From: Paenibacillus anaericanus
Lineage (GTDB): Bacteria > Bacillota > Bacilli > Paenibacillales > Paenibacillaceae
Assembly (NCBI RefSeq): GCF_003994475.1
Contig: NZ_RZNY01000037.1
Coordinates: forward strand, 1-40,809
Reading direction: 5' to 3'
Length of the DNA: 40,809 nt
Every line of letters begins with the position of its first letter. The stretch's first letter is position 1. Made by a program: the position numbers and the translations under genes. Shown here in pieces: positions 26,969 through 36,154 of this stretch. The notes under the pieces were generated by a model. It searched no databases. It saw nothing but the letters and a program-made list of their open reading frames with translations, and was not told the origin of the DNA.

Positions 26969-27631
26969 TTAGTCTGGATAATGAATCAAGATTTCGAGAT
27001 GGGGATTCGTGTGAAGACCAACAACCTGTGGGTACTCAATGCCATTAAAGTTATTTGCCGTGGCCAGCCCAATACAAACATAGATTTGTCTATATACGGT
27101 TGGAACACGTTCGCCTCGAAGCAAGTATCCCTCCCATTTGCAATCCTTCACAACGATGTTTCCATTATTGGTATGTGGATTTTCGACATCCAATTCATCG
27201 GATGAAAAGATCATCCGGGCACGGTGCTTATTGTCAATATTTGTTGTATAGTCTTCGAAACTATCGACACTTATCAAACAAAGACTTCTCCCGTTTGCTT
27301 GAAATACGTCTTCCAGGTCTGTTTCTCCTTCGCAACGTTCTGCTAGAAACCTTAAAAACGCAGTGTGACCCAGAGATTCGACAAATCTCCAACCTGTGAG
27401 GAGAAAATCCTCAGTGTGGTTTGGATATTCGAACCGATGCGGGGGGCTACCTTGAATGTCCCATACGTCACCGGATTGGGCGAATCTTCCTCCAATTGAC
27501 AATTCCGCTCTTGTCCAAAAACGGCCATTGGAAGCCTGCGAAATAGGCCGAATCCAGTCACCGTCCTCATTCATTCCAGCAATGCAAAATCCGCCAAAGC
27601 TCTTTGTAACAGCCAAAAGAGTAAACCGCAT
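26969..27631 (-). CDS. Dual OB-domain-like protein (function unknown)
   Basis: This 220-residue protein starts at ATG with AGGAGG 10 nt upstream. It begins MRFTLLAVTKSFGGFCIAGM, then NEDGDWIRPISQ, and has a second similar beta-rich segment (GNIVVKDCKWEGYLLRG, RQIYVCIGLATANNFNGIEYP). This layout resembles the 'dual OB-containing' family, found beside DUF488 genes. It is the last gene of a minus-strand operon of three, 23 bp after the DUF488 gene. It has no signal peptide or membrane segment, so it is probably cytoplasmic. OB folds usually bind nucleic acid or small ligands. The family assignment is from memory of the pattern, and the biochemical role is not known. Confidence 0.7.
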   Translation of the reverse strand: MRFTLLAVTKSFGGFCIAGMNEDGDWIRPISQASNGRFWTRAELSIGGRFAQSGDVWDIQGSPPHRFEYPNHTEDFLLTGWRFVESLGHTAFLRFLAERCEGETDLEDVFQANGRSLCLISVDSFEDYTTNIDNKHRARMIFSSDELDVENPHTNNGNIVVKDCKWEGYLLRGERVPTVYRQIYVCIGLATANNFNGIEYPQVVGLHTNPHLEILIHYPD

Positions 27632-27654
27632 AATTTGGAAACCTCCTGTATCAT

Positions 27655-28098
27655 TTATACTAAATGGATTGTCTGAATTTCTCCGTTAAACTGTTGCAGA
27701 TATTCAGCCAACAATCGGCGGTGACAATGATGTGGTTTATCTTCGCTGCAAAGAAAACATGGTTTACCATCCTGCATAATCTGATCTAGATCCTTTTCTA
27801 CTTTTCGTTTATGCAATAAATCAAGGTACCTCTTTTCATATTCTTCCCATGAAATACGCTTTTTTTTGAAATCTTCTAACATCTGTGCTTCTGGAGCAAG
27901 GGTAAGGAAGTGGCTGTATTTTATTCCCACCAAGTGCGAAATGTAGTCCAAATCTTCCTTTTTTGCAAAGCCAGCTAACTGAGAGGTGTTGTTGAGTCTT
28001 GTATCAATCAAATGTTTTACATTTTCAAGTTGGAGCAAATCAATAAATTTGCGCAGTGGTTTCTTTGCAAAGCCAATTGTACATATTTCCACTGTCAT
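27655..28098 (-). CDS. DUF488 family protein
   Basis: This 147-residue protein starts at ATG after AGGGGGC. It opens with TIGF (7-10), has the conserved LIDTRLNN (30-37), and ends with the family's C-terminal block CFLCSEDKPHHCHRRLLAEYL. That block is rich in Cys and His and could bind metal or form a catalytic pocket. DUF488 proteins are small cytoplasmic proteins of unknown activity, often found in pairs and in mobile or defence-rich DNA. It is the middle gene of the three-gene minus operon, 11 bp after the upstream DUF488 gene. Confidence 0.85.
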   Translation of the reverse strand: MTVEICTIGFAKKPLRKFIDLLQLENVKHLIDTRLNNTSQLAGFAKKEDLDYISHLVGIKYSHFLTLAPEAQMLEDFKKKRISWEEYEKRYLDLLHKRKVEKDLDQIMQDGKPCFLCSEDKPHHCHRRLLAEYLQQFNGEIQTIHLV

Positions 28099-28109
28099 AA
28101 TGAAGCCCC

Positions 28110-28595
28110 CTAAAATAGTTTGACTTGTTCAACCTCAACAGGATTTAGTTCTTTGGCCTCGACACCATATTTGGAGAAAAAGTCTCCTACCAGCTTACGA
28201 TGACAATACCGGTGGTCCTTACAGAAGCAAATAAGAATTACATTTCTGCCAACAATTAACCTCTTATATACTTCCCGTAGAGCCTTCACTCTGGTATCCC
28301 ATTCTAGCTCTTTTAAGAACCTTTTCTCATAAAGAGGCCACCATTCTTCATAATCCAGTTTATCTTTCCATTCTTGCAGATAGGTTTGAAATAAATCGGG
28401 TGAAGGGGAAAGGTCTCGAATAATTTCAGCGTTTTTGATCTCAAAGCCAGCTCGTGTAATGAGCAAAAGATCCGCCTTGAAATTCACTTTATGCAATCCG
28501 CTTGCATTACAGGTATATAAGTCCCCAGGAGGATCTAGATACTTATTATTCAAATCGCTGCACCGCCTTTCAAGCCACTCAGATAAAAAATTCAT
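28110..28595 (-). CDS. Second DUF488-like protein
   Basis: About 161 residues from the ATG at 28595 (MNFLSEWLERRCSDLN); an in-frame TTG at 28622 is another possible start, and neither has a clear ribosome site. The core is DLLLITRAGFEIKNAE and a C-terminal block NVILICFCKDHRYCHRKLVGDFF, matching the Cys/His-rich end of the next DUF488 gene. It lacks the classic N-terminal TIGF and DTR motifs, so it is a divergent member. It is the first gene of the operon with the second DUF488 and the dual-OB protein. Possible function: nucleic-acid or nucleotide processing, unproven. Confidence 0.8.
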   Translation of the reverse strand: MNFLSEWLERRCSDLNNKYLDPPGDLYTCNASGLHKVNFKADLLLITRAGFEIKNAEIIRDLSPSPDLFQTYLQEWKDKLDYEEWWPLYEKRFLKELEWDTRVKALREVYKRLIVGRNVILICFCKDHRYCHRKLVGDFFSKYGVEAKELNPVEVEQVKLF

Positions 28596-28689
28596 TACAC
28601 TTATAATACCATAATACGACAAAGATCATAACAGAGTTTACCCAATATGGAAAAAGGATGGCGCAGTAACTGGCCGGCTGGATTGGGGA

Positions 28690-29806
28690 TCAAGCAACTC
28701 CAGTTAATTTTCCAGTACATGATCTTATTTCGTAGCTGCAAGCAACACCGTTACTTCGAAATGCAAGCAGATCCTCGTTGGTATCTTTGAATTTGGGAAT
28801 TTCAATGGTTACAGTATACTCTAACTGAGCATATTTTTTCGCGTATTTCAGGGCAGCCACCTGTCCCCAATTGGGAGCGGGGCTACCGTTGCTGTAGGAA
28901 TCATGAGCATCATTGACAAGTTCATCAAGCGGGTGATGCTGGAGGTAACGTTCAAGTGCATGATCCGGACAGACCAAGCGAAAGATAATGGTCGGATTTC
29001 CATTCTTGACCGCGTAATAAGGAAAGGGTTGCTCGACTCATCACATCAATAGGACTTTTAGATACATACACTCGATTGTTGCTCGAATAACCGGTCAGAT
29101 GAAATGGATAGCTTTTATCATAATGTTCTCGGTATTGATTAAAAGGTTTGCTTGGAGTTGTACCGCACATAGAACAGTACTTAGCAACACCGTCATGGCC
29201 GTATCCAACAAAGACGCACTTTCCAATTTTATCCTGCTGATATAGTTTCTTTTTGTGTATGAGAGTAGACATGATTTCAGGAGCAATGCCACGTATTTGA
29301 ATTAAATACCAAGCAACTCGTCATAATGAGAGGCCTTGTTAGGCAAGATTAGCTGACTATGTTCTTTGGGAGAAATAACAGCCGTTTTTTCCGGTAACTC
29401 TATTTCCAATATGTACGCTACTGCCTCTTTAAAAGTCATACGACAGAAGGCCATAGCGTATCACTCGAAAAGTGGTAATATCGGTTGTTATTTTTGAAAA
29501 AATAAAGACCACCGCTTTGTTTGGCATGATTGGCGAGGCTGCCTCCATTTTCAAGAATAAAACCATGTGTTTTGTCAAATCCCATAAGATTTACTTTATT
29601 TTCTGCTAGGATTTGTTCTTTGTTGAACGGGAGATTGTGGGCCCATATATCCCCTCCATTCATTGTTTTATAGGTTGAGAATCCATATTTCATAGAGGTG
29701 TTGGTTTGGCAGGCTTGTTCCAAATCTTTCAAACGAATCCCTTGATCTTTAAAATCGTAGAGATCCCGGATAAGCTGACGGGTTGAGGTGTATGGCCAAC
29801 GACATA
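28690..29806 (-). pseudogene. Decayed DUF3991/TOPRIM gene of a mobile element
   Basis: At least three frames must be joined to read this gene. From 5' to 3' they give a segment with LANHAKQSGGLYFFKNNNRY, then (next frame) CRMTFKEAVAYILEIELPEK, then (29272-28952) KCVFVGYGHDGVAKY and NNRVYVSKSPIDVMS with HYLSLGLSG. After a further shift near 28960-28980 comes CPDHALERYLQHHP. This order matches proteins with an N-terminal zinc/primase-like part, DUF3991 and a TOPRIM domain, carried by plasmids and conjugative elements. The upstream part continues without a start codon to about 29806. The TOPRIM acidic residues are largely lost. With the relaxase remnant it suggests an old conjugative element. 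Confidence 0.6.
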
Positions 29807-30137
29807 CCGATATAGATCATATTGGCTGTATTATGAAGATTACCCTCATAACATTACTCATACTCAAGGTTCTCCTTTCATAAGAATTCAATTTATTCTT
29901 TTAGTTCTGAAGACCGATATGTGATGGTTCCTATTAGCTATTTCTATGTGGAAGCATGGAAGGATATTTACGGGAAATGTCGAATATCTTGATTCAGAAT
30001 AGTACTCACAATCCTACCAACTAAACTTTTCTTGGATTAATCAAATAATTGTTGAATCAAATTGATGGGATGATGAAAAATCAACGTAGATTTTTTGTGT
30101 TTTTAATCAATATAAAATTTATTGGGGAGACTTTGCC
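29807..30137. other. Intergenic region upstream of hamA
   Basis: About 330 bp of AT-rich sequence has no gene. It should hold the hamA promoter. I could not pick a convincing -35/-10 pair; an AT-rich stretch (30100-30120) directly precedes the hamA ribosome site GGGGAGA. Confidence 0.5.
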
Positions 30138-31046
30138 GTGCTTGATACTAGTCCGTTTTCAAAAAAAATGTTAGATGTTTTGAAACACAGTAAATCCTAT
30201 AAAATTAACAAGCAGCAGAATAATTTAGAACTTTTTACTTGCCCTATTAATGCAAATCAATTTGATTATTCTAGCATGGTAGAAAGTCTAATTGAATCTG
30301 TCGCTGATTTTTCTATTTCCAGAAAAACAAAGGAGAAGTATCAAGGCTCTCCAATGACATTATCTCAAAAAGCCCGAGAAAAATTTCGGAACTATAAGGA
30401 AAACAAGGGGGAGCTGGGAGAATTCCTACTATTTTGTTTTTTGGAAGGCCACTTAAATGCTCCCAAGATTTTATCGAAATTAGAACTTAAGACCTCCACA
30501 AACATGTATGTGAACGGATCAGATGGCATACACTTCTTAAAGTTGCCAAGTGGAGATTATCAATTAATCTTTGGTGAGTCTAAATTATACGATGATTTAA
30601 CAACTGGACTTCGGGATGCTTTTCAGTCAATTAATGATTTTTTGAAAGAAGAGAATCAAAAGGGGGAAGAGAAAAGCGGAATCAGCTATGAGAAATCCCT
30701 GCTATCTACAAGTGTTTTCAGAGAAACCTGGACTACTGAAGAAGAATTGTTTATTGAACAACTTATTTATCCTACTAATGATAGATCATTTGAAGTTGAT
30801 GATGCTTTCGGAATTTTTGTCGGTTTTGAAATTAATCTTGATGACAAACAACGTAGATTACCAAATGACAAATTTAGAACTATGATAGACGAACATATTA
30901 ATGAGCTTGTAGCTAAAAAAATCACTAATATTGAAAACTATATAGATCAACATGAGCTATTTGGATATAATTTTTATGTGTATACAATGCCCTTCTTAGA
31001 TATCGATCTATCGAGAATGAAAATACTGGAGAGTTTGATAAAATGA
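30138..31046 (+). CDS. hamA: HamA, Hachiman defence nuclease (DUF1837)
   Basis: This 302-residue protein has a GTG start 7-9 nt after GGGGAGA. It shows the DUF1837 pattern: GELGEFLLF (E92/E95), then LKTSTN-x4-GSDGIHFL with D129, then GESKL (E147, K149). This is a PD-(D/E)xK-like nuclease core. In Hachiman, HamA is the effector held in check by the helicase HamB and released on sensing damaged or phage DNA; freed HamA degrades DNA and causes abortive infection. The stop overlaps the hamB start by 4 bp (ATGA). All nuclease residues are present, so it is probably active. The AT-rich composition differs strongly from the NRPS region, which fits acquisition by transfer. Confidence 0.9.
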   Translation: MLDTSPFSKKMLDVLKHSKSYKINKQQNNLELFTCPINANQFDYSSMVESLIESVADFSISRKTKEKYQGSPMTLSQKAREKFRNYKENKGELGEFLLFCFLEGHLNAPKILSKLELKTSTNMYVNGSDGIHFLKLPSGDYQLIFGESKLYDDLTTGLRDAFQSINDFLKEENQKGEEKSGISYEKSLLSTSVFRETWTTEEELFIEQLIYPTNDRSFEVDDAFGIFVGFEINLDDKQRRLPNDKFRTMIDEHINELVAKKITNIENYIDQHELFGYNFYVYTMPFLDIDLSRMKILESLIK

Positions 31047-33610
31047 CATTTCTAAATAGACTAGTGGATAAAGCGCTTAAAGATCCTTATGTGTCGACCT
31101 TAATAGTGAAGTTAGAAAAGCAATATGCTAATCATTTCATAGGTAAAAACACAGAGGTACTTAATCTTACTGGAAAAGAGTATTTAGACTTGCTTCGATT
31201 TGCTGATATTCTTTGTCGTTCTGAGAAATACGAAGCAAGAAACACTGCATATAAGATAATCAGTTTGCTTCATGCATTTTATAATGATGATCAAATGTTT
31301 AAGTTACAGGCTTATAACGTATTGGTAAAGTTGGGCAATTTTCCATCAATTGAAATTGTATTAGGTGAAACAAAGGTTCACTCGGATGAAATAGTAATAG
31401 ATCGAATAGTAAAAGAAACGTATCAAGCCGCGCCGGGTTCTTCTAATATTTTCACGGATACTCAATATAAATTATTTGAAAAGATGAAAGATAGTAACCA
31501 CTTTAGTTTTTCTGGTCCAACCTCATTTGGAAAGTCTTTTATTTTTGAATCATTTATTAAATACTTGATCGAAAAAAAGAATGGGTCTGATAACATTGCT
31601 CTACTGGTTCCTACAAGGGCATTGATAAATCAAGTTTCTATGAAATTAAAAAACGTAATAAACAACAAAAAATACAAAATATTAACTAAACCTGTAGTAC
31701 CATTATTATATAAGCAGAGTGATACCAGATTTATTTTCGTATTGACTCCGGAGAGACTCATATCATATCTATCAGAAGCCAATCCAGTAATAAACTATTT
31801 GTTAGTAGATGAGGCTCACAAACTGTTATCTGAAACCGACACGCGTGCGCCATTATTTTATCATGCTTTAATGATTGCTAAACGGAAAAGTATAAATCTT
31901 TATTTCTCATCTCCTAATGTACCGAATACTGAAATCTTTCTACAGTTAGTCGGAAATAGTGTGGAAGAAACCTTAAGTATAAAAGAAAACTCGGTTGCAC
32001 AGAATCGTTTTTTTATTGATTGTATTGAGAAGCGTGCAGTTTATTTTTCAGAGTATGGTGATGAACAAGTATTAGAGTACAGTGGTTACGCTTCTGATTC
32101 CCATACCAATTTAAAAAATGCTATCAATATATTGGGGGAAAACAGTCCGAATATTATCTATTGCAATACTAAAGATGATACTATTCAGTATGCTTTAGAG
32201 TATGCTAAAACTTTATCATACAGGTCTGATAATGAACTTGGACAGTTAATTAATCTTGTACAAGATACTATGCATGAAGAATATTACCTTGTGGACTGTC
32301 TAAAGAAAGGTGTTGCTTATCATTTTGGTGGGCTACCTCAACGGATTAGAGAAAAGATTGAACTGCTTTTTCAAAAAAAGATAATAAAAAACATCTTTTG
32401 CACTTCTACTCTTTTGGAAGGAGTAAATCTTCCAGCAAAAAATATTTTTATTTTAAGCAATGCTATTGGACTAACTAAATTATCAAAGATTGATTTTTGG
32501 AATTTAGCTGGTAGGGCAGGGAGACTAACAGAAGATTTAAGTGGTAACATTATCTGTTTACGTATTATTGATAAAAGAAATCGTTGGGAGAATCCGGATA
32601 AGGATCTCCAAGTTATTAAGGACAAGTCTGTAGGCGATGTATCTTCTGTTCTTATGACTAATCAAGGGAAGTTTTATATTAACATTGGAAACTCAATTAG
32701 AAATGAGCCGTTTACTAGAAAACATGTAACAGAAAATGAAAAAAGAATGTTAGATTCTTACGGTAATATTCTAGCCTATCATGCTTTAAGTAAAACTGAT
32801 TCAATTCTCAGAAGCAAGTTCATTGATCGTAATAATCAAGCGAAGGAAATAATTAATTACTTAGAAAAATTCAATAAAGTTCCAGAGAAAATTCTTTCTC
32901 AAAGTTCTACAATTAAGTTAGTTTACCAAAACAAAATTCTCTCATCTTCAATGAGCTTAATGAATATCCCTGAAAGAACAGGATATCAAGAGTGCTTAGA
33001 TTTACTTAATACCCTTTGTGATTTGTACAATTGGGAAAAAGAAGAATCTGGAGGGAGAAATCCTTTAGTTAGAAGTAAAGCTGTCTTAGGGTACTATGCA
33101 GTTTTGATGAGTTCATGGATTAACTCCCAACCACTGAACGTTATTATTAAGAAGACAATCAATTATTTCGACGAGAACAGTAAGCAAATCTCTATTAATA
33201 ATAGAGACTTTGTACTGTTTGAAAAAGAGAATAGGGCCCATATAAATCATATAGTAAACAACGTAGTATCGGATATTGAAAATTTGCTTCGCTTTAAAAT
33301 AAAAATTTATGTGAAAAATTATGTTGATTTGTTAAACATTAAATATCAAAAGGACGAAGAAACTATTGATATTCCAAATTGGGATAATTATTTAGAATAT
33401 GGAACGACAGATCTTACAATAATAGAATTACAAAATCTAGGCTTCCAAAGACATATAGCTAGTTTTTTGAAAAACAATTACCTTGACTTTTTCGTTATGG
33501 AAAACGGAATAATAACTGATTTCCTAGAAAATGAATTAAAAGAGCAACTTCAAAAATCGAAATACATGCAAGAGTATGAGGAGGTATCAAATACATTGGG
33601 ATGGAGTTAA
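31043..33610 (+). CDS. hamB: HamB, Hachiman superfamily 2 helicase
   Basis: This 855-residue SF2 helicase overlaps the hamA stop by 4 bp. It has Walker A GPTSFGKS (158-165), the DEAH box D256-E-A-H259 (LLVDEAHKL), the helicase motif CTSTLLEGVNLPAKN, and motif VI GRAGR (490-494). The layout resembles Ski2-like/Hachiman HamB. In the Hachiman complex HamB is the sensor that scans DNA ends and restrains HamA. The C-terminal part (about 600-855) is less conserved and ends in a helical region. The gene is intact, so the pair is probably functional. A terminator-like hairpin lies about 300 bp downstream. Confidence 0.92.
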   Translation: MTFLNRLVDKALKDPYVSTLIVKLEKQYANHFIGKNTEVLNLTGKEYLDLLRFADILCRSEKYEARNTAYKIISLLHAFYNDDQMFKLQAYNVLVKLGNFPSIEIVLGETKVHSDEIVIDRIVKETYQAAPGSSNIFTDTQYKLFEKMKDSNHFSFSGPTSFGKSFIFESFIKYLIEKKNGSDNIALLVPTRALINQVSMKLKNVINNKKYKILTKPVVPLLYKQSDTRFIFVLTPERLISYLSEANPVINYLLVDEAHKLLSETDTRAPLFYHALMIAKRKSINLYFSSPNVPNTEIFLQLVGNSVEETLSIKENSVAQNRFFIDCIEKRAVYFSEYGDEQVLEYSGYASDSHTNLKNAINILGENSPNIIYCNTKDDTIQYALEYAKTLSYRSDNELGQLINLVQDTMHEEYYLVDCLKKGVAYHFGGLPQRIREKIELLFQKKIIKNIFCTSTLLEGVNLPAKNIFILSNAIGLTKLSKIDFWNLAGRAGRLTEDLSGNIICLRIIDKRNRWENPDKDLQVIKDKSVGDVSSVLMTNQGKFYINIGNSIRNEPFTRKHVTENEKRMLDSYGNILAYHALSKTDSILRSKFIDRNNQAKEIINYLEKFNKVPEKILSQSSTIKLVYQNKILSSSMSLMNIPERTGYQECLDLLNTLCDLYNWEKEESGGRNPLVRSKAVLGYYAVLMSSWINSQPLNVIIKKTINYFDENSKQISINNRDFVLFEKENRAHINHIVNNVVSDIENLLRFKIKIYVKNYVDLLNIKYQKDEETIDIPNWDNYLEYGTTDLTIIELQNLGFQRHIASFLKNNYLDFFVMENGIITDFLENELKEQLQKSKYMQEYEEVSNTLGWS

Positions 33611-34107
33611 GGCTTGCCGGACTTTTTCCTAATCGCGAGAAATATTTACAAATTGTCAATAAAGTTCTTGTAACGCGGGAGTTATACAAATGTTTCATTA
33701 CCAGGGATCGCATATCCTTAAAGGAAAAGGCAGCCTTTTTTCCAGTTGGGGGAATGGATGCCATATTAGTGGGTAGCACTATGTTCGTGTCTAGACAGAA
33801 AGCGATTTCCCTGATGCCGTATTGTTGCTTCCGCGTTCTCTCGGAACTGAATTGACTGGCATTTGTTTGAACTAAATTGAACAGCGGAAGCAAGTATAGT
33901 AATACTAGTACGGGCCATTCTATATGAGCGGCCTTTTTTTGCTTGCTTACCGTTCCACTTCCAGAACGTCTTTGGTTTTGTTAATGTTCGTTTCTTTGTT
34001 TCTACCCTGCTGCGAACATTCTCGTGACCAACCTGTCGTCTCAGAAACTCCTCGATTGGTCTAAATTCAGGCGGTTATCCTGGACTTGTTGCTTATGGTA
34101 GGTACAT
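33611..34107. other. Region between hamB and the recombinase trio
   Basis: About 500 bp with short open frames on both strands (33601-33855 + and 33495-33893 -), neither with family resemblance nor a good ribosome site. It holds one terminator-like hairpin (33913-33940). It may be remnant DNA at the edge of the recombinase element. Confidence 0.5.
33913..33940 (+). terminator. Probable terminator of hamAB
   Basis: A GGCC/GGCC plus TTC/GAG stem with one mismatch and loop TATAT is followed by seven Ts. The stem is weak. Confidence 0.5.
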
Positions 34108-35073
34108 TCAAATATACTTTTTCAAGATAGGTGCAATTATTTTATAAACATCATCATTCTCTTTAATTTTTATATTATGGTTTCTGGTGTAATAGGGGTG
34201 AATATAAATAAGGGTGGTTAGAAGTGATTCATGTCCCAGTAATTGTTGGATGGTCGTACTTTCACTTCCTGCTTCATAAATAAATGTCGCAAAGGAGTGG
34301 CGGAGGCTATGGATTCCGACATGTGGAAGATTTGCCTTCAGTAAATATTCGTCCAAAAGAGATGTAACATAGGATCGTGTAATCGCATTACCGTTGATAT
34401 TAAATAAGAAATCATCATTATTTAAATTGTTCTCGGCATAGTAGGCTTTTAATATATCTCCGTATCCGTCTCTTAGCGCAACAACTCTTTGTTTTTTTGA
34501 TTTTGTCTTTTCTAATAAAATCAATTCATCTTCTATAAAAATATTCTTTAACCGTAAATTTGAAATCTCGGAAATTCTGCACCCGGTCGAAAGTAAAAGA
34601 GTAAATAATAGAGTATCACGTTCCAAATTCTTACTATACTTAATTAAGCTTTGTAAAAATCGTAATACTTCATGACGGGAAAGAATCCTAATTGGCTTTT
34701 TCACTTTTTTAAAATCATTTATATTAAATTGTTGTTTTGAAACTATATCGAAATAATTGTAATTTTTTGAGAAGAATCTAAAGAAGCTTTTAAGTGCGTT
34801 TGAAGTAACTAATAACTTGTTGTAACCATGAGGGACCATTTGTACAAGATAAAAGTCTATTAATTTTGCATCAATGGGACGGTGCGAAACTATTTCATCT
34901 TTTGAATTATATATTTTGTAAATCTTGTCTAAATCAACATCATCTACTTTGCACTGAAGTTGTTGTGACAGAAAGATACAAAATTCTTCTAGACGTTTAT
35001 GATAGTTTTTAAGAGTTTGATGGGCCAAAGTTGATGTGTTCAGGTAAACTTTAATTAATTCCATAAAATTCAT
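34108..35073 (-). CDS. Tyrosine recombinase, third of trio (RIT-like)
   Basis: This 321-residue phage-type integrase is the last gene of a tightly packed three-recombinase operon. Catalytic residues: R166 (STGCRISEI), H255-x-L-R258-H259 (HSLRHSFAT), H281 (LGHESL) and nucleophile Tyr290 (LIYIHPY). The N-terminal ~110 residues form a SAM-like core-binding domain. Its ATG overlaps the previous stop by 4 bp, giving translational coupling. All active residues are intact. Three adjacent, different tyrosine recombinases are the hallmark of 'recombinase in trio' elements; Tn554-type TnpA/TnpB are the main alternative. Confidence 0.93.
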   Translation of the reverse strand: MNFMELIKVYLNTSTLAHQTLKNYHKRLEEFCIFLSQQLQCKVDDVDLDKIYKIYNSKDEIVSHRPIDAKLIDFYLVQMVPHGYNKLLVTSNALKSFFRFFSKNYNYFDIVSKQQFNINDFKKVKKPIRILSRHEVLRFLQSLIKYSKNLERDTLLFTLLLSTGCRISEISNLRLKNIFIEDELILLEKTKSKKQRVVALRDGYGDILKAYYAENNLNNDDFLFNINGNAITRSYVTSLLDEYLLKANLPHVGIHSLRHSFATFIYEAGSESTTIQQLLGHESLLTTLIYIHPYYTRNHNIKIKENDDVYKIIAPILKKYI

Positions 35074-36152
35074 TGCTGTATTCTCCCAATTCCGATCATG
35101 TCTTTCAACAACTTTTCAAATGGAAAAGGATATTTCCGGGTAACCTCATCTTTAAGATCTTTAGGTAGTAATTGAATATATATCCTTGTGGTTTCAATAG
35201 ATTTATGCCCTAGTACTTGTTGCAAGATATCGACAGGCATTCCTTGCTTAATACAATTAACTGCGAAGGTGTGTCTCAAACCATGTACAGTATATAAACC
35301 TTTCATGCCTAGGGTGGTATATATTTTATCCAACATATATTGAACGTTTCTCTTGCTTAAAGGTGTTCTACCATCGTAACATCTCTTACTAAAGAGAGCT
35401 TCTTTGTTAAGAATATCCCATTTATGCAAACCAGTTCTAGAGAAAAAGTCTAGCACTGCTTCCTTTAATTCTGGATACATAGGCACGTATCGTTCGCGAC
35501 CATTTTTGCTTTTTCTTATAAAAATCACATTTTCATTAAGATTGAAATCTCCAACACGCAGTTTAATTAGCTCACTAATCCTACAACCAGTCATTAGCAT
35601 GAAATATATGATCGTGTAATTTAAAAATGGCCAGGAAGTTTTCTTGGATTCTGTTAATAGTGATGTTACTAATCCATCAGGTATATACCGTGGCTTTAGC
35701 TCGTCACCGATATTTTTAAATCGTCCTCGCAAATCTTCATTTACATACTTACGAACATAGGCAAATTCAAGCATACTTTTTATGATTGCCTGGTACGTAT
35801 CTATCGTACCACTTGCAATAGTATCACCTTTTTTAGGAGTGCATGTTTCAAGGAATTCGTAAAAGATTTCGATATCTAAATTGATGAGTTTTCTTTCTGT
35901 GAATCCATCCCTAAAAAACCGCTGTAATTGATTTAAGAACGCTAAGTAATAAGTTTTAGTATTTGGTGATTTCTTTTTATCATTTATAATATAATCTTTG
36001 AATTCCTCAATGACAAAAAGTATCGTTTTGTCGCTTTCTAGTTTCTTTTTCCCTTGCAAAAAAGCAAAAAAATCTTTTGGGTCTATTCCAAATTGTTCAC
36101 AAACATACTCAGGGTCCAATTCAGGTTTTATATCAAAGCTAAACTGATCCAT
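35070..36152 (-). CDS. Tyrosine recombinase, second of trio (RIT-like)
   Basis: A 360-residue tyrosine recombinase with an N-terminal core-binding domain and complete catalytic set: R191 (MTGCRISEL), H290-x-L-R293-H294 (HGLRHTFAV), H316 (LGHKSI) and Tyr325 (TTRIYIQ). The start lies 2 bp after the stop of the first gene and it overlaps the third by 4 bp, so all three are made together. Of the three it is most like ordinary XerD/integrase proteins. It probably acts with the other two in strand exchange at the element ends. Confidence 0.93.
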   Translation of the reverse strand: MDQFSFDIKPELDPEYVCEQFGIDPKDFFAFLQGKKKLESDKTILFVIEEFKDYIINDKKKSPNTKTYYLAFLNQLQRFFRDGFTERKLINLDIEIFYEFLETCTPKKGDTIASGTIDTYQAIIKSMLEFAYVRKYVNEDLRGRFKNIGDELKPRYIPDGLVTSLLTESKKTSWPFLNYTIIYFMLMTGCRISELIKLRVGDFNLNENVIFIRKSKNGRERYVPMYPELKEAVLDFFSRTGLHKWDILNKEALFSKRCYDGRTPLSKRNVQYMLDKIYTTLGMKGLYTVHGLRHTFAVNCIKQGMPVDILQQVLGHKSIETTRIYIQLLPKDLKDEVTRKYPFPFEKLLKDMIGIGRIQQ

Positions 36153-36154
36153 GG

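Noticed and set aside
28952..29292. Separate small genes here
   Set aside because: Joined across frames they match one DUF3991/TOPRIM protein, so they are pieces of a pseudogene.
33601..33855. 84-residue + strand ORF after hamB as a third defence gene
   Set aside because: No family resemblance, no ribosome site, and a competing minus-strand frame over the same DNA; Hachiman needs only hamA and hamB.
33495..33893. 132-residue minus-strand ORF
   Set aside because: It overlaps the end of hamB in antisense and has no recognisable motif.
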